Source: Bettongia penicillata ogilbyi (taxonomy: Eukaryota; Chordata; Mammalia; Diprotodontia; Potoroidae). Taken from it: a DNA stretch of 64,000 nt. The notes below the pieces were generated by a model. The model saw only the letters and a program-made list of their open reading frames with translations, ran no database searches and was not told the origin of the DNA. Positions 21,580-33,815 of the stretch are shown one piece after another. The translations under genes were made by a program, and so were the position numbers. The first letter of the stretch is position 1, and each line of letters starts with the position of its first letter. The stretch spans positions 7,413,715-7,477,714 of the forward strand of contig JAJHZJ010000009.1 in NCBI GenBank assembly GCA_023548195.1. Direction: 5' to 3'.

Positions 21580-21935
21580 AACATATCACCTCTCTGTGAT
21601 ATAGTTCATGTTTCATCTTTAGTCCCCGGAATCATGAAGTGTTACTATATTTATCTTAGTTCTTGTAGCTTTCAAATTAAGAGAGATAAATTTTCAAATG
21701 AGACACTTTTCCAGGTAAGAAACACATTAAAAGTTGTTTTTACAGTGCAATTATTGCATAAACTGTTGTCTTGATTCTGTTCATTTTATCTTTCATTCAT
21801 TTACAATGGTCCTCAACATTTTTCATCTTTACAATATTGATGTTATAGTATAGATTGTTCTGGCACTGTGTACTTTACTCTGCATCAATTCATGCCTTTC
21901 TGAAATCATCTATTACTTCATTTCTTAATTATCAC
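21416..21935 (-). mobile_element. L1/HAL1 3'-end-like fragment
   Basis: Starts with the same T-rich/pyrimidine segment as 8336-8589. It continues through 'ttgttctggcactgtgtact' and 'ctctgcatcaattcatgcc', which recur in reverse-oriented L1 3' regions of marsupials. Confidence 0.5.
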
Positions 21936-22290
21936 TTTTTGCAGATGATATGATTGTGTTCTTAAAGAACATTAAAAATAATTGAAACAATAATTTTAAC
22001 AAATTTGCCAGCTATAAAGTAAATACATAAAAAATCCCCAGCATTTTATGTAATACCAATACATACCAATAAAACTCAGCAAGAAGAGATAGAGAAATTT
22101 CATTTAAAATTAGCATAGAATGTACAAAAATATTGAGAAATCTTTCTCCTAAGATATGCATAAGAATATGCAAGTTGCAACTACAAATGTTTACAGAAAC
22201 AAAGACGGATCTAAATAATTGGGAATAATTTTCTTATGGCTCCCTAAATCCTCTTTTTTGGTTTTTAAAGGAAAGGATAAGACAGATTAG
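21936..22290 (+). mobile_element. L1 ORF2 reverse-transcriptase fragment
   Basis: The + strand encodes FADDMIV (about 21946-21966), the reverse-transcriptase catalytic box, followed by a degraded stretch with 'KFASYKVNT'. This is the spacing found in L1 ORF2. Frames are broken. Confidence 0.6.
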
Positions 22291-22479
22291 TATATAAACC
22301 CCTTTGTAAAATATTATGGAAGGGCATGATTGAAAATTCTCAGCTGCATCACTCCATAAAACAGCAAGAAGATATAGAGGGGTAAGAAAGATTAACATGA
22401 GCCCCAATTAAAGCCAGTTATTGCCTATTACTCTTTTGGCTACACTTTTTTTTATTCTAGAGTTCAAACAAATATGGCT
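22291..22479. other. Unassigned stretch
   Basis: No gene recognised. A faint U6-like run is discussed among the rejected items. Confidence 0.3.
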
Positions 22480-22990
22480 AGTTAGTCAGTCAATAAACAT
22501 TTCTTTATTAAGCAGCTATTACGTGCCAGGCACTGTGCTAAGAGCTGAGGATGCAAAGAAAAGAAAAATCCAGCTCATACTCTCAGGGTGTTCACAGTCT
22601 AAAGGGGAAGATAACACGTAAACAACAGTGTGCAAACAAGTTATGTAAGGAGAAATAGGAGATGAATTGCATGAATTCTGCAATATTATTTGACCAAATG
22701 TTCCAAGAAATATTTCTTTTTGCCCTTGGATGCACAATAAAACCAACTCTTCCATCTCATCTGATAACTTGAAGGGGGATTAGAAAAGGCTTCTTATAGA
22801 AGACAGAATTTTAGCTGGGACTCAGAAGAAACAAGGGAAGCCAGGAGATGGAAGTGAGAAGGGAGAGAATTCTAGGTTTTGGAGATAGCCAGTAAAAATA
22901 TTTCAGAGATGGAAGACAAGAGTAATGTACATGAGGAACAGCCAGAAGACCATTTGTAATAGATAGAGGCTAATGTTTAGAAAAATCTAA
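22480..22990 (+). mobile_element. Ancient CR1-clade (L2/L3-type) LINE fragment
   Basis: Contains 'tacgtgccaggcactgtgct', then 'cacagtctaaaggggaagat', then 'gaaaaggcttcttatagaag' and 'gagaattctaggttttggag'. This order is repeated in pieces elsewhere in the window (24950, 27965, 28440, 55190, 59280). The family name is uncertain. Confidence 0.6.
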
Positions 22991-24829
22991 AATCTGTGTG
23001 ATTGTTAGCACCTTCTGTCCACTTTTCTGTACCTCTAACACAATGACTAAAGAAATCAAAATGAATGCCACAAGATTTAGGACAATTTTGAATTTTTGTT
23101 CGGTTCAAGGATTGGTGTGGCCAGAGCACATCACCTAGTGGACAACCCCATTGATGGTATGACTTGCCATTCTTAATTTGGACTTCAAAATCAGTCTTTC
23201 ACTAGGACCACTAGGAAATGCTTTAAGAATTTTTTAGTCTTTACGCCATTAGCATTACCTTGACAAATACAAGGTCACCTTTTCTATTGGGGTGAGTCAC
23301 TAGAGTAGAATTTTTGAAGGAGATTCCTTTTTAAAGCTACAGCCTCACTTGTCTGAAAAAAACTAAGAATTGTCCTAAGGTATTTTAATGCAAACTAATG
23401 ATTAAAAATATTACATTCTCATTACTTTCATTTTCTCTGGCCTTGTTACAAAAAACATTGGGTTGGAAAATTGTAACTATTGCTAGAAGTCTGGTTTGGT
23501 TCTTTTTTATTTTGCCCACTGACTTTTAGAATATGTTCTTTCTAAAAGTTTTTCATTTTTATACAATCAAAGGGAAGCTTTGTCTGGAAAAATCTGTCTT
23601 TCCCATTGCAGTGTGCATCTCAGACTCCTTAAGAAGGAATCATGAAGCATATGGAGATACTACAATTCCATATTCAAGGTGTTTTAAATGATAAGGGATT
23701 CACAAGCTTTCCTGTAGAGATTGTCTGTAAGGTGATGGCCTATTTATCTCAATGTTTGAGGGGTCCCAGCCAGCAATCAAACAAGCCCTAGCCCTGTCAC
23801 AATATTAATTAAGCCATAATGAATCTATTAATTGAATCTGTAAGTTTGGCTAATTAGATGTAAGACATTTCTTCAGTTTTAAAGGGTAATAATAAAAAAT
23901 TTAAGCTGCAACACCAGATCCAACATTTAGAGATGATGAATGGGACTTGGAAAGTGCACAATTCCAATATGAATCAGTTAATTGCCTTTGTTAATTTAGG
24001 TGGTATACATTAGCTGAAAGGTCAGTCCATTTGAGGGGTGATGTGTTTTTCGAATAATAAATTAAAAAATAGCAAATTAAATAGAAATTCAAAGGGAGAA
24101 GACATGGAATCTTATTCTTCAGTTCAAAGATTACAGTGTATACATGTAAATCCACTGAGTTATTTACATTGTGGATTGACCTGAGGAAAGAGGAATACTT
24201 TCTCTTTCCCTACAGTGGGTAAGGAAGTAGCAGTTCTGAATTTACTTTTTCTTACCAAGTACCTGGCCTGGCACTCCTGGACATTCAATACTGCTCCTTT
24301 GAGTTCAGAGATTTTTCAGTAGAACATTTTCCAGAAAACAGATGAATAGTGCAAGTCCCTGCCTGCAGGAGACCGATTTGTTCCTAGAGATGAGCAATAG
24401 TTTTACTTGAGGAGAAAACAAATTGGATGCGAAGAGAGGTCTTCCTTTCCCTTTGTACTTTGACAATGTATATTCCCTAGCATGTAAGTGAAAACTGGAG
24501 GATTCATTTTTTAAATGCATACTGTAGGTCTAAGTGTAACATATATCAAGAATAAGACATAAAGTATTGGATTTAATTCTCCTTTTAAGGAGAATGAAAA
24601 GGAAGGAAGAATAATAGCTAGGGACTCTTTGTTCTCTACTCTTTTTTCTTCAGGCTAGGCTTGGATCATGAGGTCTTACTCTGGACCTATCTTGCATTTC
24701 CCTGTACTACAACATCTAGCATTGTAGGTCCCAGTACCCAGTAGGTATACAGGAAGTACTTATAAAATTATAGGAAAAGTTGATATAGAACCTGTAGCAT
24801 ACATTATTTCATTTGATCTCATGAACCTT
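22991..24829. other. Long repeat-poor AT-rich stretch
   Basis: No frame of interest and no repeat recognised over 1.8 kb. The part at 23790-24010 is rich in TAAT-type homeodomain half-sites (ttaattaag, ctattaattg, ggctaattag), a composition often seen in conserved non-coding elements. Confidence 0.4.
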
Positions 24830-24945
24830 TAATGGATCCTTTGAACTTTCGGAGTAGGTATTATTACAACCCCCATTTTACAGGTGAGGAAAAGCAACCT
24901 CAAAAAGGTTAAATAGCTTGCCCAGGGTCATTGGTTCTAAGTGAA
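24830..24945 (-). mobile_element. MIR-type SINE
   Basis: 'cattttacaggtgaggaaa' followed by 'ttaaatagcttgcccagggtc', in reverse orientation. Confidence 0.7.
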
Positions 24946-25600
24946 TCTATTGACACGCATTTATTAAGTGCCATCTTTATCACAGGCACTGTGCTAAATG
25001 TTAGCAAAACAAGACAAAAGTGAAGCAAAATGAAGACAAAAATGAAGGAGCTCATTCTTTCTATACAAATGTAAGGATATACAAAATATGTTTTAAAAAA
25101 TTGAAACTTTTTTTAATTTTTAAAAAATTTTAAAAATAGTTGGGGAGACACTAGCAACCACTGGAGGTAAAGGAAATCAGGAAAGGCTTTGAATATTTGA
25201 GCCTAGATTGGATGGAAACTGGATATTCTAAGAGTTAGGAATGGGCAAGGATTGTTTTTCGGGTATGGAGAATGGGTGAATGCAGAGAGTAGAATGTAGA
25301 GTTTGGGGAATGGTGGGTTTGATTCAAGGTACAGTGTGAAAGCGGTAATAAGTCTGGGAAAAGGTAGAAGGCTTTGCAATCTAGGATTTGTAGTTTCTAT
25401 TTTATCTAAGATGCCATAGTGATCCAGTGAAGAACTTTAAACAAGGGAGTGATTTACCCTTTAGGAATACTAACATGGCAGCTGTGTGGACAGTGAATTG
25501 GACAGAGGTAGACTAGAAACAAGGAGACCAATCAGAGCAAACTATAGTAAGTGTGAAGATGAGTGGGGATATGAGAATACTGAGAAAAAAATACTAGTTG
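24946..25600 (+). mobile_element. Ancient CR1-clade (L2/L3-type) LINE fragment
   Basis: 'gcatttattaagtgcca', 'caggcactgtgctaaatg', 'caggaaaggctttgaat' and 'gatccagtgaagaacttt' occur in order, as in the copy at 22480. Confidence 0.55.
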
Positions 25601-25639
25601 AAATCAAATAGTTTTATTTATTGATGAGAAAGTAACTTA

Positions 25640-26165
25640 ATTCAATATGTATTTTTTTGAATATTATGTGTTCATCTCTCCCTTCACACAGTCCCTGCCC
25701 AAGGCTGGACCTTCATGTCCTCCAGGATCAAACGTTTGACACCGAAGGCTTTTTATAATGGTCACCCTTCCCCCTTTTCAATTTCCTCACACTTTACTCC
25801 CCTGCACACAACACTTGACAATCATTGGCTTTTTTTTCCTCATGTAAGATCCTCCATTTCCTGTCTCAGACCCTGTCATGTCTGTCCCCCATGCCTGCAC
25901 TGCTTTCCTTCTTAATTTGCCTCTTGGCATCCCTGGTTTTTTTCCTAGACTTGGCTCAATGCAGGAGGCCTTCCTCATTTGAGCTTTTACTCTAGGTAAC
26001 CTTCTTTCTGTTCTGTATGTATCTTATATGTATTTATTACATATTGCCTCCCTCATTAGCTTTGAAACTCCTTCAAGGAGGGATTATTTTTGCCTTTTTT
26101 TGGGTCCTGAGCACTTCACATAGTACCCGGCATGGTGTAAGCTTTAATAAATGCTTGCTTAAACA
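25640..26165 (+). mobile_element. L2-type LINE 3' end
   Basis: 'gtccccccatgcctgc'-like sequence, 'aactccttcaaggaggga', and the terminal 'gtaagctttaataaatgctt' give the L2 tail order. Confidence 0.65.
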
Positions 26166-26469
26166 TTTAATTATTCATAGAGATTGACTGCAGCGTCAAG
26201 GACACCTGCCTCTCTCAACTTAGCTGCATTAAGAAGTTTTCTAAGCCTTAGAAGTAATTGTAAGCTATAGCTTTTCCTTAAAACTAATTTTAATTATAAC
26301 TTTACCATTATTCAAAAGACTTCTCCCTATAATCAGAGGCTAAATGTTCAATAATAAATTATGATTTATTAAATAATTATTATAAAATTATGTAATGTAA
26401 AAGTAAATAATAATGAAAAATAAAATAAGTATTAATAATAAATATTCAGTAATACACTCTTTACTTGAA

Positions 26470-26700
26470 GTCAGGGGGACCTGGCTTTGAATCTTATCAC
26501 TAACCCTAAATAGCTGTATGTTCTTGGATAAATCAGTTAACTCCTCTGAAACTACCTCAGTTTCTTCATCTGTAAAACTGGGGCAAGGATACATCATTGG
26601 GTTGTGGCAAGATTCAAATGAGGTGATGTCAGTGTAATACTTTACAAACCTTAAGGTTTTATATTAATACCGCTGATCATCAGTATCATTAATAAAGCAT
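26470..26700 (+). mobile_element. MIR-type SINE
   Basis: 'acctggctttgaatcttatc', 'ttcttggataaatcagttaa', 'tcatctgtaaaactggggca' in forward MIR order. Confidence 0.75.
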
Positions 26701-26880
26701 TTGAAAATGTAAAAAGCATTTTGCTCAAAATGCTGTGAACTAATATAAATATTATTATTCCATTTTTACAGGTGGGGAAATTGAGCCTCAGTAGAATTAA
26801 ATGACTTGCTTAAAATAACACAATTAAGTAATTGTTGGAGCCAGAATTCAAGCCTAGGTCTTCCAATTTTAGCAGTTTTT
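26701..26880 (-). mobile_element. MIR-type SINE
   Basis: 'ccatttttacaggtggggaa', 'aaatgacttgcttaaaataa' and 'ccagaattcaagcctaggtc' in reverse order, abutting the forward MIR at 26470. Confidence 0.72.
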
Positions 26881-27859
26881 CATTGTCTTTTTAATTGATG
26901 TCTTAAAAAAAACTTTTGCAAAAATATATATTGAGAAGAACATAGCTAAAAACTTTTTCCTCACTACCCCAGGGAATATTTTCCCTTAAAGCACTTACTT
27001 TCCTGGGGAGAGTGGGCTCCACCTTAAAGCAGTTCACTTCTGAATGAGGTAGAGACAATAGAATGGTTCACTGTCACTCCTTCTCATCTGTCTTCAATCC
27101 TCTTGTCTTCTATGCTGGGTCAGGCTGGTCCCACAGGACTTTGTTTCTTATTGGGATAAACTGTGCAAAAAATCTGACATGGTATCTGGATTCCAGACCT
27201 CTGGCAGCTTACTCTCTTGACCTTTTGACAACAATAGAGTCTTAGCGTAGTCTGATACTCCATCACCTAAGACAAGGAAAGAATATAAATCCAAAGAGTC
27301 AAGAACAAAAGCTATTCTCAGGCCACACATGGGTCCAAGTGGGGAGATCAAGTCCTGAGGCCTCATCCCACCCAGAGGCTTACAGCAGATTTTTCCCTAA
27401 TCCTTGCCAGAGAGGACAGAGCAAACATTTTCCATTTCTTATCTATCCTTTAACCTTTTCTTTGTTAAAAAATTAGAAAAAAAAGAGAGGAAAAACCTGA
27501 CAAGACAACCACTTCTAACAGCACATGCATTACTCTGCATCTGGAGTCCCCTAGCTCTCCATCAAGACGAGGGTTGTGTTTATCTTCTCCAGTTTGCAAT
27601 GAAGCTTGTTCGTTGCAACTGGTCTGAGTTCAGCTACCAAAGTGCTATTTAATTTATGTTATTATGTGTTACACCATTATGTTATTGTGATATTATTCTT
27701 CTGCTTCTTTCATACTGTGTTAATTTATGCAGTTTTTCCATGTTTCCCTGAATTCATCCTTTAATACATTAAAGTAATATTTCATGTGATTCAGGTAGTT
27801 TTATTTACTACCAGAAATCAATCAGACTGTACATACATGTATAGCCTATATCAGATTGC
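26881..27859. other. Unassigned stretch
   Basis: No gene or repeat recognised over about 1 kb. Confidence 0.35.
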
Positions 27860-27960
27860 TTGCCATCTTGGGGAAGGAGAAAAATTTGGAACTCAAAATC
27901 AGAATGTTGAAAACTCTCCTTACATGTAACTGGAAAAAAATGCTATTAAATGTGGGGAAA
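27860..27960 (+). mobile_element. L1 3' end
   Basis: 'aatttggaactcaaaatcag' followed by 'cttacatgtaactggaaaaa' is the same tail signature seen at 42910 and, in the half-L1, on the opposite strand at about 5030-5300. Confidence 0.55.
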
Positions 27961-27964
27961 AGAA

Positions 27965-28190
27965 ACCAATCAATAAACTTTTATTATGCACCTACTATGT
28001 GCCAGGCACTGTGCTAAGTGTTGAGGATACAAAAAGAACCCAAAAGCAGTTCTTACCTTCAAGAAACTTACAAGCTCATGGAAGAGGCAACATGGAAGCA
28101 AAGACATACAAAGCAAGAGACATAAGGATAAGTAGGAAAAAATTAACAGAGGAAAGTCACTGGAATTCGAAGCCAGGAAAAATGTTGTGA
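27965..28190 (+). mobile_element. Ancient CR1-clade (L2/L3-type) LINE fragment
   Basis: 'ttattatgcacctactatgt', 'gccaggcactgtgctaagtg', 'caagaaacttacaagctcat' in the usual order. Confidence 0.6.
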
Positions 28191-28439
28191 AAAATATTCT
28201 GTTATATATGAGAACTTTTTGTTCCATCAATGTCATTGTATGGTCTATGTACTGGTCTATCTATCTACCCAGTGATGGTACCATTAGGTAAAGGATATGA
28301 TAGTTTAGGGAATTTTCTCTCCAATTCTCCTTCCATGCCACCATACTAAATTAAATCTATAGGATTAAGTTTTGAAAAATTAAAAATACAAACATTTCCT
28401 GCACACAGAGAAAGTCAACTTGTGGATGGGGGCTCTGAG

Positions 28440-28590
28440 TCAATCAATCAGCACACATTTATTAAGTGCCTACTTTGTCACCACCACTGTGCTAAAAAGT
28501 CAAAAAAAGACATAAATGAAACAATCACTACTCTCAAGGAACTCATTCTATCTATACATATGTAAGCTGTAGAAAATACATTTTTTAAAA
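28440..28590 (+). mobile_element. Ancient CR1-clade (L2/L3-type) LINE fragment
   Basis: 'cacatttattaagtgcctac', 'ccactgtgctaaaaagtc', 'ctctcaaggaactcattcta'. Confidence 0.6.
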
Positions 28591-28593
28591 AAC

Positions 28594-28650
28594 TGCAAAA
28601 ATGTTAGCTAATTCAAATCAAAACCAGCAAAAATGGTAGCTAATTCATAT
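28594..28650. repeat. Short tandem duplication, about 32 bp
   Basis: 'gcaaaaatgttagctaattc' is repeated as 'gcaaaaatggtagctaattc' directly downstream. Confidence 0.8.
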
Positions 28651-30204
28651 CACTCCCCACAACCCTAAAAGTAGGAATTTTAATTTCTCTAGATGCACTA
28701 TTTTTTTGCTCTTGATAGGGCACTGGACACTTCCCAACACTGAACTGGAATCCTGTAAATCATATGTCCAGTTCAACTGGGCTTTACAACAAATACATAT
28801 CAAGTTGAATTTTAAAACCATTTCTTAAGGACTCCATCATATAGAGAATTGATTTTTTAAAAAAAGATTGTATTATATTTTGATTGAATTCATGATTCTT
28901 GAGTCATAAATAATTAAGACTTTCCTCTTTCCTCAACATAACCACAAAACATTCACTGCCATGGGAAATGGTGACTATAGGCCATATCAAGGATAGAAAG
29001 ACTGAATTTGTGGGACATTTTTATAGTTAATAAATGCCACGATCCCAGCCTCCTTCATTGGTCTCTTCTGGACTTTGGAAGGCTAAGGAATATTAACTGA
29101 CCTTTTGGATTTCTTATAAAAAGTTAATATTCACATTAAACTTAAAAAATGCATTTATTTTTATAGCATCTGTTATAATGCGTCCAAAATACTTCATTAA
29201 GCATTTATGAATATAAATATATAAAGTTCTTTATGAGCTTTTTATAATGAATTAAATGCCATTTCTCCATAAATATACCTTGCATTAAGCTTCCTTGTTA
29301 GATTTTTCAGGAAACATTTCAAATAAAGTGGCCTGGCTTATCCCTATTCGACATGAATGAGATCATTAGGAAACATTCATATCTGAAATAAGGACTGAGA
29401 TCATTCAGCACACAACCTAGGGGCTGTAATTCTAAAAATATTCCAAATAATGAGTCTCTTTCAAATCATTAGGCTTAGAGACATTTAAGGAACTGATTCA
29501 ATTAACCCAGAGAGGGAAAATGCTATAATGTGTGATTTATTTTTTGCAGATAAATTAAAATGCAAGTGTCTATTGGAAAAGGTGGGCTGTCAGCATGGCT
29601 GGTAATGGGAACACAAAGGCAGTTAGATTAGGCCACCTGAGACTGAATAACTCATGCACACCAGAGCTTAAAGTTCAAGCTGGACATTCTGTTATAGCTA
29701 AAAAAAAATAAAATTGAAAAAATTGAAATGTCATCTAAAAGGGGAAATCATTGTGCTTCATATTTTGTTTGCCTCAGTGATTTCTAAAACATTTCCTTGT
29801 TCCCCCCAACACTCTCAGCCCCACGTCGTAGCTGCTTTCAAAACATAGGCCTCTAAATGCTCCAGCTTCATACCTCAAAGTCAAAAGTTGCACAAAGCTG
29901 GTATTTTTAAATTATAGTCTTGTCTGCTATCGTTTAGCTGAGGAACATAGAGCAAAAAAAATTTTTTCTCTTATGTTACTATAGGATATTGACTCCATGA
30001 AGCACAATAATTTTCCACAAAGAAATAAAAAATATGTCCTAGTTAACTTCACTTGAATAGGGGCTTTCATATAAGATATATTTTAAACAATAAACAAGGA
30101 GATAGAAGAGAGAAACACAAGGGTGAGGACATATTTTTTCTTCTGAGTATAAAAGTTGATGGGGTAAGAGATGTAGAGAGGAAAGGAATCTTGGAGTTTG
30201 GGTA
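28651..30204. other. Repeat-poor stretch, candidate conserved non-coding DNA
   Basis: About 1.5 kb without recognisable repeats or genes. 29110-29340 is AT-rich with many ATTTAT/TAAT motifs, and 29480-29720 is of mixed composition and looks unique. Conservation cannot be judged from this sequence alone. Confidence 0.4.
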
Positions 30205-30330
30205 ACTCAAGCCCTGTCCCCTCCATTTTATAGATGAGAAAATTGAGACTCAGAGAAGCAAAATAACACAAATAGTAAGAGGCAGGACCAGGTGTTCAAA
30301 CTAAATCCATGGCTCTTTCCACTAGCACCA
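30205..30330 (-). mobile_element. MIR-type SINE
   Basis: 'cattttatagatgagaaaat', 'gacaggaccaggtgttcaaa'-like head, in reverse orientation. Confidence 0.65.
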
Positions 30331-30514
30331 TGTGGTCTCAAGATATTGGGAATGTGGAAGGTGTAGATGTACGATAGGGTAAAGAGGGGAGAGGGGAGAG
30401 AATGAAGGCAGGAGAGAAAGAAGCAGAAGGTGAAGAGTGCCAATTAAGACACTAAGCTAGAGGTAGAATAATGCAGAGAGAAAAAAAAACACTGAATTTG
30501 GAAATAGACGACAT

Positions 30515-30665
30515 GGGTCCAAATATGGATTCTACTGCCTTACGGGATAGGTGATCTTTAGTAAATTACTTAATCTCCCCGGTCTCATTTTCCTCATCTG
30601 TAAAATAAAGCAATTGTGCAAGATGACCTCTGAGGTCCTTTCAAGTTCTAAATCTATGAACCTAT
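30515..30665 (+). mobile_element. MIR-type SINE
   Basis: 'ctactgccttacgggatagg', 'aaattacttaatctccccgg', 'ttcctcatctgtaaaataaa' in forward MIR order. Confidence 0.7.
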
Positions 30666-31519
30666 ACTTTAAATGCTGAAATGCACAGAAAACAAGGAGA
30701 GGATGTGGGGATGATTCATGGGTTACATAGGGGTGTATGCTAGCATTGCTGTGACTCTGGGAATTAAAAGAGGTTAGATAGAGCCGGATCATCTTACAGA
30801 AGATGGCCGTCATCATGCATTACAGATTACAGGATAGGGAAGCATGGGTTTTTGAAGAGGAGAAGCTGAGAAAGAAATGCTTAGAAACCCAGCATAGATG
30901 GTATTTCTGGACAAGCTTATGGATGTGAGAAATGGGAAAATCCAAGGTCAGAGATGAGAGCACAAAAAGAGGAGGATGAGGATGGGAATGTTGGTTAATA
31001 GACTAAAGAGATGGACTCAAGATGAAGAGTAAGATATTTTTTGGATGTGACTACTGTAGGAATTTGTTTTGCTTAACTATATATATTTGTTTAAAAGGTT
31101 TCACTTTTTTTCCTAATGGAAGTAGGATAAAGATAAAATTACATGTTAATGAATTGAAGTAAAACAAAATGGGTAATAGCTAAATAAGATGATAAATAAA
31201 ATAAAATTCGAGTAAGGAAAAATAGATGGGTTAGCATTATTTTCACATGCTTTTGAACATTTAAACTTAGTGGTTTGGCCCAAATCTCTATATGCTATTA
31301 AAAGAGGAGAAAATCAATAGAATTTAATATGCAGCCCATAAGTCAAGTATAGCCCACCTGACCTCTGAGATATGCATGCCCCAGATTTTTAGCAAAAACA
31401 ATGTTTTTACTCTATTAGTTATTCATTTTACCCAACTGGTTATTGGCTTATATTTAGGTCAATAGGCTTTAACCACACTCTCTTCCCTGATCCATCAGAT
31501 GACCACTAGGTGTCAGGCA
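30666..31519. other. Unassigned stretch
   Basis: No gene or repeat recognised. Purine-rich in its first half. Confidence 0.35.
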
Positions 31520-31995
31520 AGCTGTCTTGAAATACAAAATCTTAGGGCTGGAAGGAATTTCAGAGGCAATTTTGTCCCACGCATATCTGAACAAAGATCT
31601 TTTCTACAGCATCTAAGACAAGTGATCTTTCCCTTATCAAGCAACCCATTCTGCTTTTAGATAGCTCTAATTATTAGCTTTTTCTTATATCAGGCCTAAA
31701 TATGTACCTCTGCAATTTGCACCCATTATGGCTCCAGGTTGTGCCCTCTGGAGTCAGAACCATTCTAATACCTCTTCCCCATTCTAGACTCTTAACAGAC
31801 AGTTATAATGTCTGCTTGTTTATGTTTTCTCCTTTCTAAACTAACCACCCCAAATTCCTCCAACTGATCCCCACATGGCATGATCTTGAGACCCTTCACT
31901 GTTCTGATTGCCCTTCACTAGACACTCCAGTTTTCCACGGTCCTTTCTAAAATGTGATGCCAAGAACTAAAAATAACAGTCAGGAGAGTACAGTG
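31520..31995 (+). mobile_element. Ancient CR1/L3-like LINE 3' region
   Basis: 'gtgccctctggagtcagaac', 'cctccaactgatccccacat', 'ggcatgatcttgagaccctt' and 'tctaaaatgtgatgccaaga' occur in the order of an amniote-wide CR1-like repeat. The family name is uncertain. Confidence 0.55.
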
Positions 31996-32504
31996 GAATA
32001 GTTCCTGTTCAGGCTCCAAAAGTTATGATTCTCTCTTGACATAGCCTAAGATTATACTGTTGGTTTTTTGTGGGGTGCTTTGGTGGGGGGGCAGTTGAAG
32101 GAAACTGTCATGTCACTCTTGGGCAGTCATCCAATTTACTTCCATTTGAATGATGTTGTTTAAGTCCATAAACATTAAGTGCTTCCAGAATACAAAGCTC
32201 TGGATGAGGTGCTAGAGAAGATACAAAAGTTAGAGGTGTGGTCTCTGCCCACTCTTTCTATTTTCTGGAACCTTATATGTTTCGGATAGTGGAAAGAACA
32301 CTGGAAAAAAACAAATCCATGGAGCACACACACATAGGAATTTCTGACCACTGGCCCACCACTAAAAAAAAAAATGAGAAGAGAAGAGAGAAGCAAAATA
32401 TGATGCCTCTAAGCTAAGATAAGCAGATCGTAGATGAATGAGCAATCCTATGGATCAGGTTACAGATCCTGAAGCTTTCACACACACTGAGGATCTTGTG
32501 GAAT

Positions 32505-32755
32505 ATGTTGTTGTTCAGTTGCTTTTCAGTTGTGCCTGACTCTTCTTGACCCTATTTGGGGTTTTCTTGGTGTACTTCGCCATTTCCTTCTCCAGTTCAT
32601 TTGACCCATGAGGAAACTGAGGCAAACAGGGTGAAGTGATCTGCCCAGGGTCACATATCTAGTTCGTGTCTGAGACCAGATTTGAATTCAGAAAGATGAG
32701 TCTTTGACTTCAGGCCCAGCACTCTATCCTCTGCACCATTTAGCTTCCCCTTGTG
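32505..32755 (-). mobile_element. tRNA-derived/MIR-type marsupial SINE
   Basis: Near full length in reverse: 'ttgttgttcagttgctttt', 'tatttggggttttcttggtg', 'gaggaaactgaggcaaacag', 'cagcactctatcctctgcac'. Confidence 0.88.
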
Positions 32756-33034
32756 GAATAAAGTAAGCGCTTAATAAGTGGTAAATTTAAAGGGAAATAT
32801 ATTAAATATTTTGCATAAATTGATGAACAATTATTCACTAGTTACTATCGTATATGCTCAAAGCAATATTAGGAGATACAGAATATAAGATAATATGATC
32901 GGGACATAAAGGATATAAAAGAAATACAGGACACTATCTTCTACAGGCTTTACAATCTAATGGGAAACCTATGAATCCTGCCTATAATACAGTACTAGTT
33001 ATGGACAAATCATTTAAGCATTTTAAGTCCATTT

Positions 33035-33255
33035 CAGGGTGCAGTCAGGAAGACCCACTTTCATGAGTTCAAATCTGGCCTCAGACACTTATTAGGTGTT
33101 ACCCTGGGCAAATCATTTAACCCTACTTACTTCACTTTCCTCATCTCTAAAATGAGCTGGAGAAGGAAATGGCAAACCATTCCAGTATCTTTGCCAAGAA
33201 AACCCCAAATGGGGTCACAAAGAGTGAACATGACTAAAAAAAAACAACAAAAATG
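33035..33255 (+). mobile_element. tRNA-derived/MIR-type marsupial SINE
   Basis: Forward copy: B-box-like 'gagttcaaatctggcctcag', 'aaatgagctggagaaggaaa', 'ccaaatggggtcacaaagag', then an A-rich tail. Confidence 0.88.
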
Positions 33256-33489
33256 GGGATGTAATAGCACAGGACATCTCATAATGTTATGATGCTAAAA
33301 AGGGATATGTATATAAAGTGTTTTGCAAATGCTAACATATTATGTGTCAGGTGTTATTACTATGAAATAATCAGAAAGTGCATTGGTAGTATAGATCTTT
33401 TACTTATTAAGACTAGGCCTTTTAGAAAAAGGAACTTTTCAGAGCTAGTACTTTTTGGAATGCTTTGGAAAATGAGAAGTACACCTTTT

Positions 33490-33575
33490 CCTAGCAGTCA
33501 ATCAGCTAACTTTTATTAAGCACTTACTATCTGCCAGGCATGATGCTAGACCTTGGGGATACAGAATGAAAGAGA
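33490..33575 (+). mobile_element. Ancient CR1-clade (L2/L3-type) LINE fragment
   Basis: 'ttttattaagcacttactat' followed by 'ctgccaggcatgatgctaga'. Confidence 0.55.
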
Positions 33576-33669
33576 GACATTCTCTTTTTTACACTAAACC
33601 TCTGATTTCATCAGTATGGGAAGCTCCCAATGAAGGATTTCTACCCATAAAGATAACAAATACATACAT

Positions 33670-33815
33670 TTAGAGCTAGCAGGGATTTTAAAGTTCAAAT
33701 GAAGAACATGAGGCACAGAGAAGGTAAATGACTTACCCAGGTCACACAGCTAGCAACTAACTGAGACTAGATTTGAATACAGATCTTCCTTACTCCAGTG
33801 CCCAAACTACCATAT
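33670..33815 (-). mobile_element. MIR-type SINE
   Basis: 'atgaggcacagagaaggtaa', 'ttacccaggtcacacagcta', 'gatttgaatacagatcttcc' in reverse order. Confidence 0.75.

Noticed and set aside
22330..22430. Possible U6 small nuclear RNA pseudogene ('gatatagagg' then 'agattaacatgagcccc')
   Set aside because: Only about 30 bases resemble U6 around its central region, the conserved 5' end is absent, and no promoter or T-run terminator is present.
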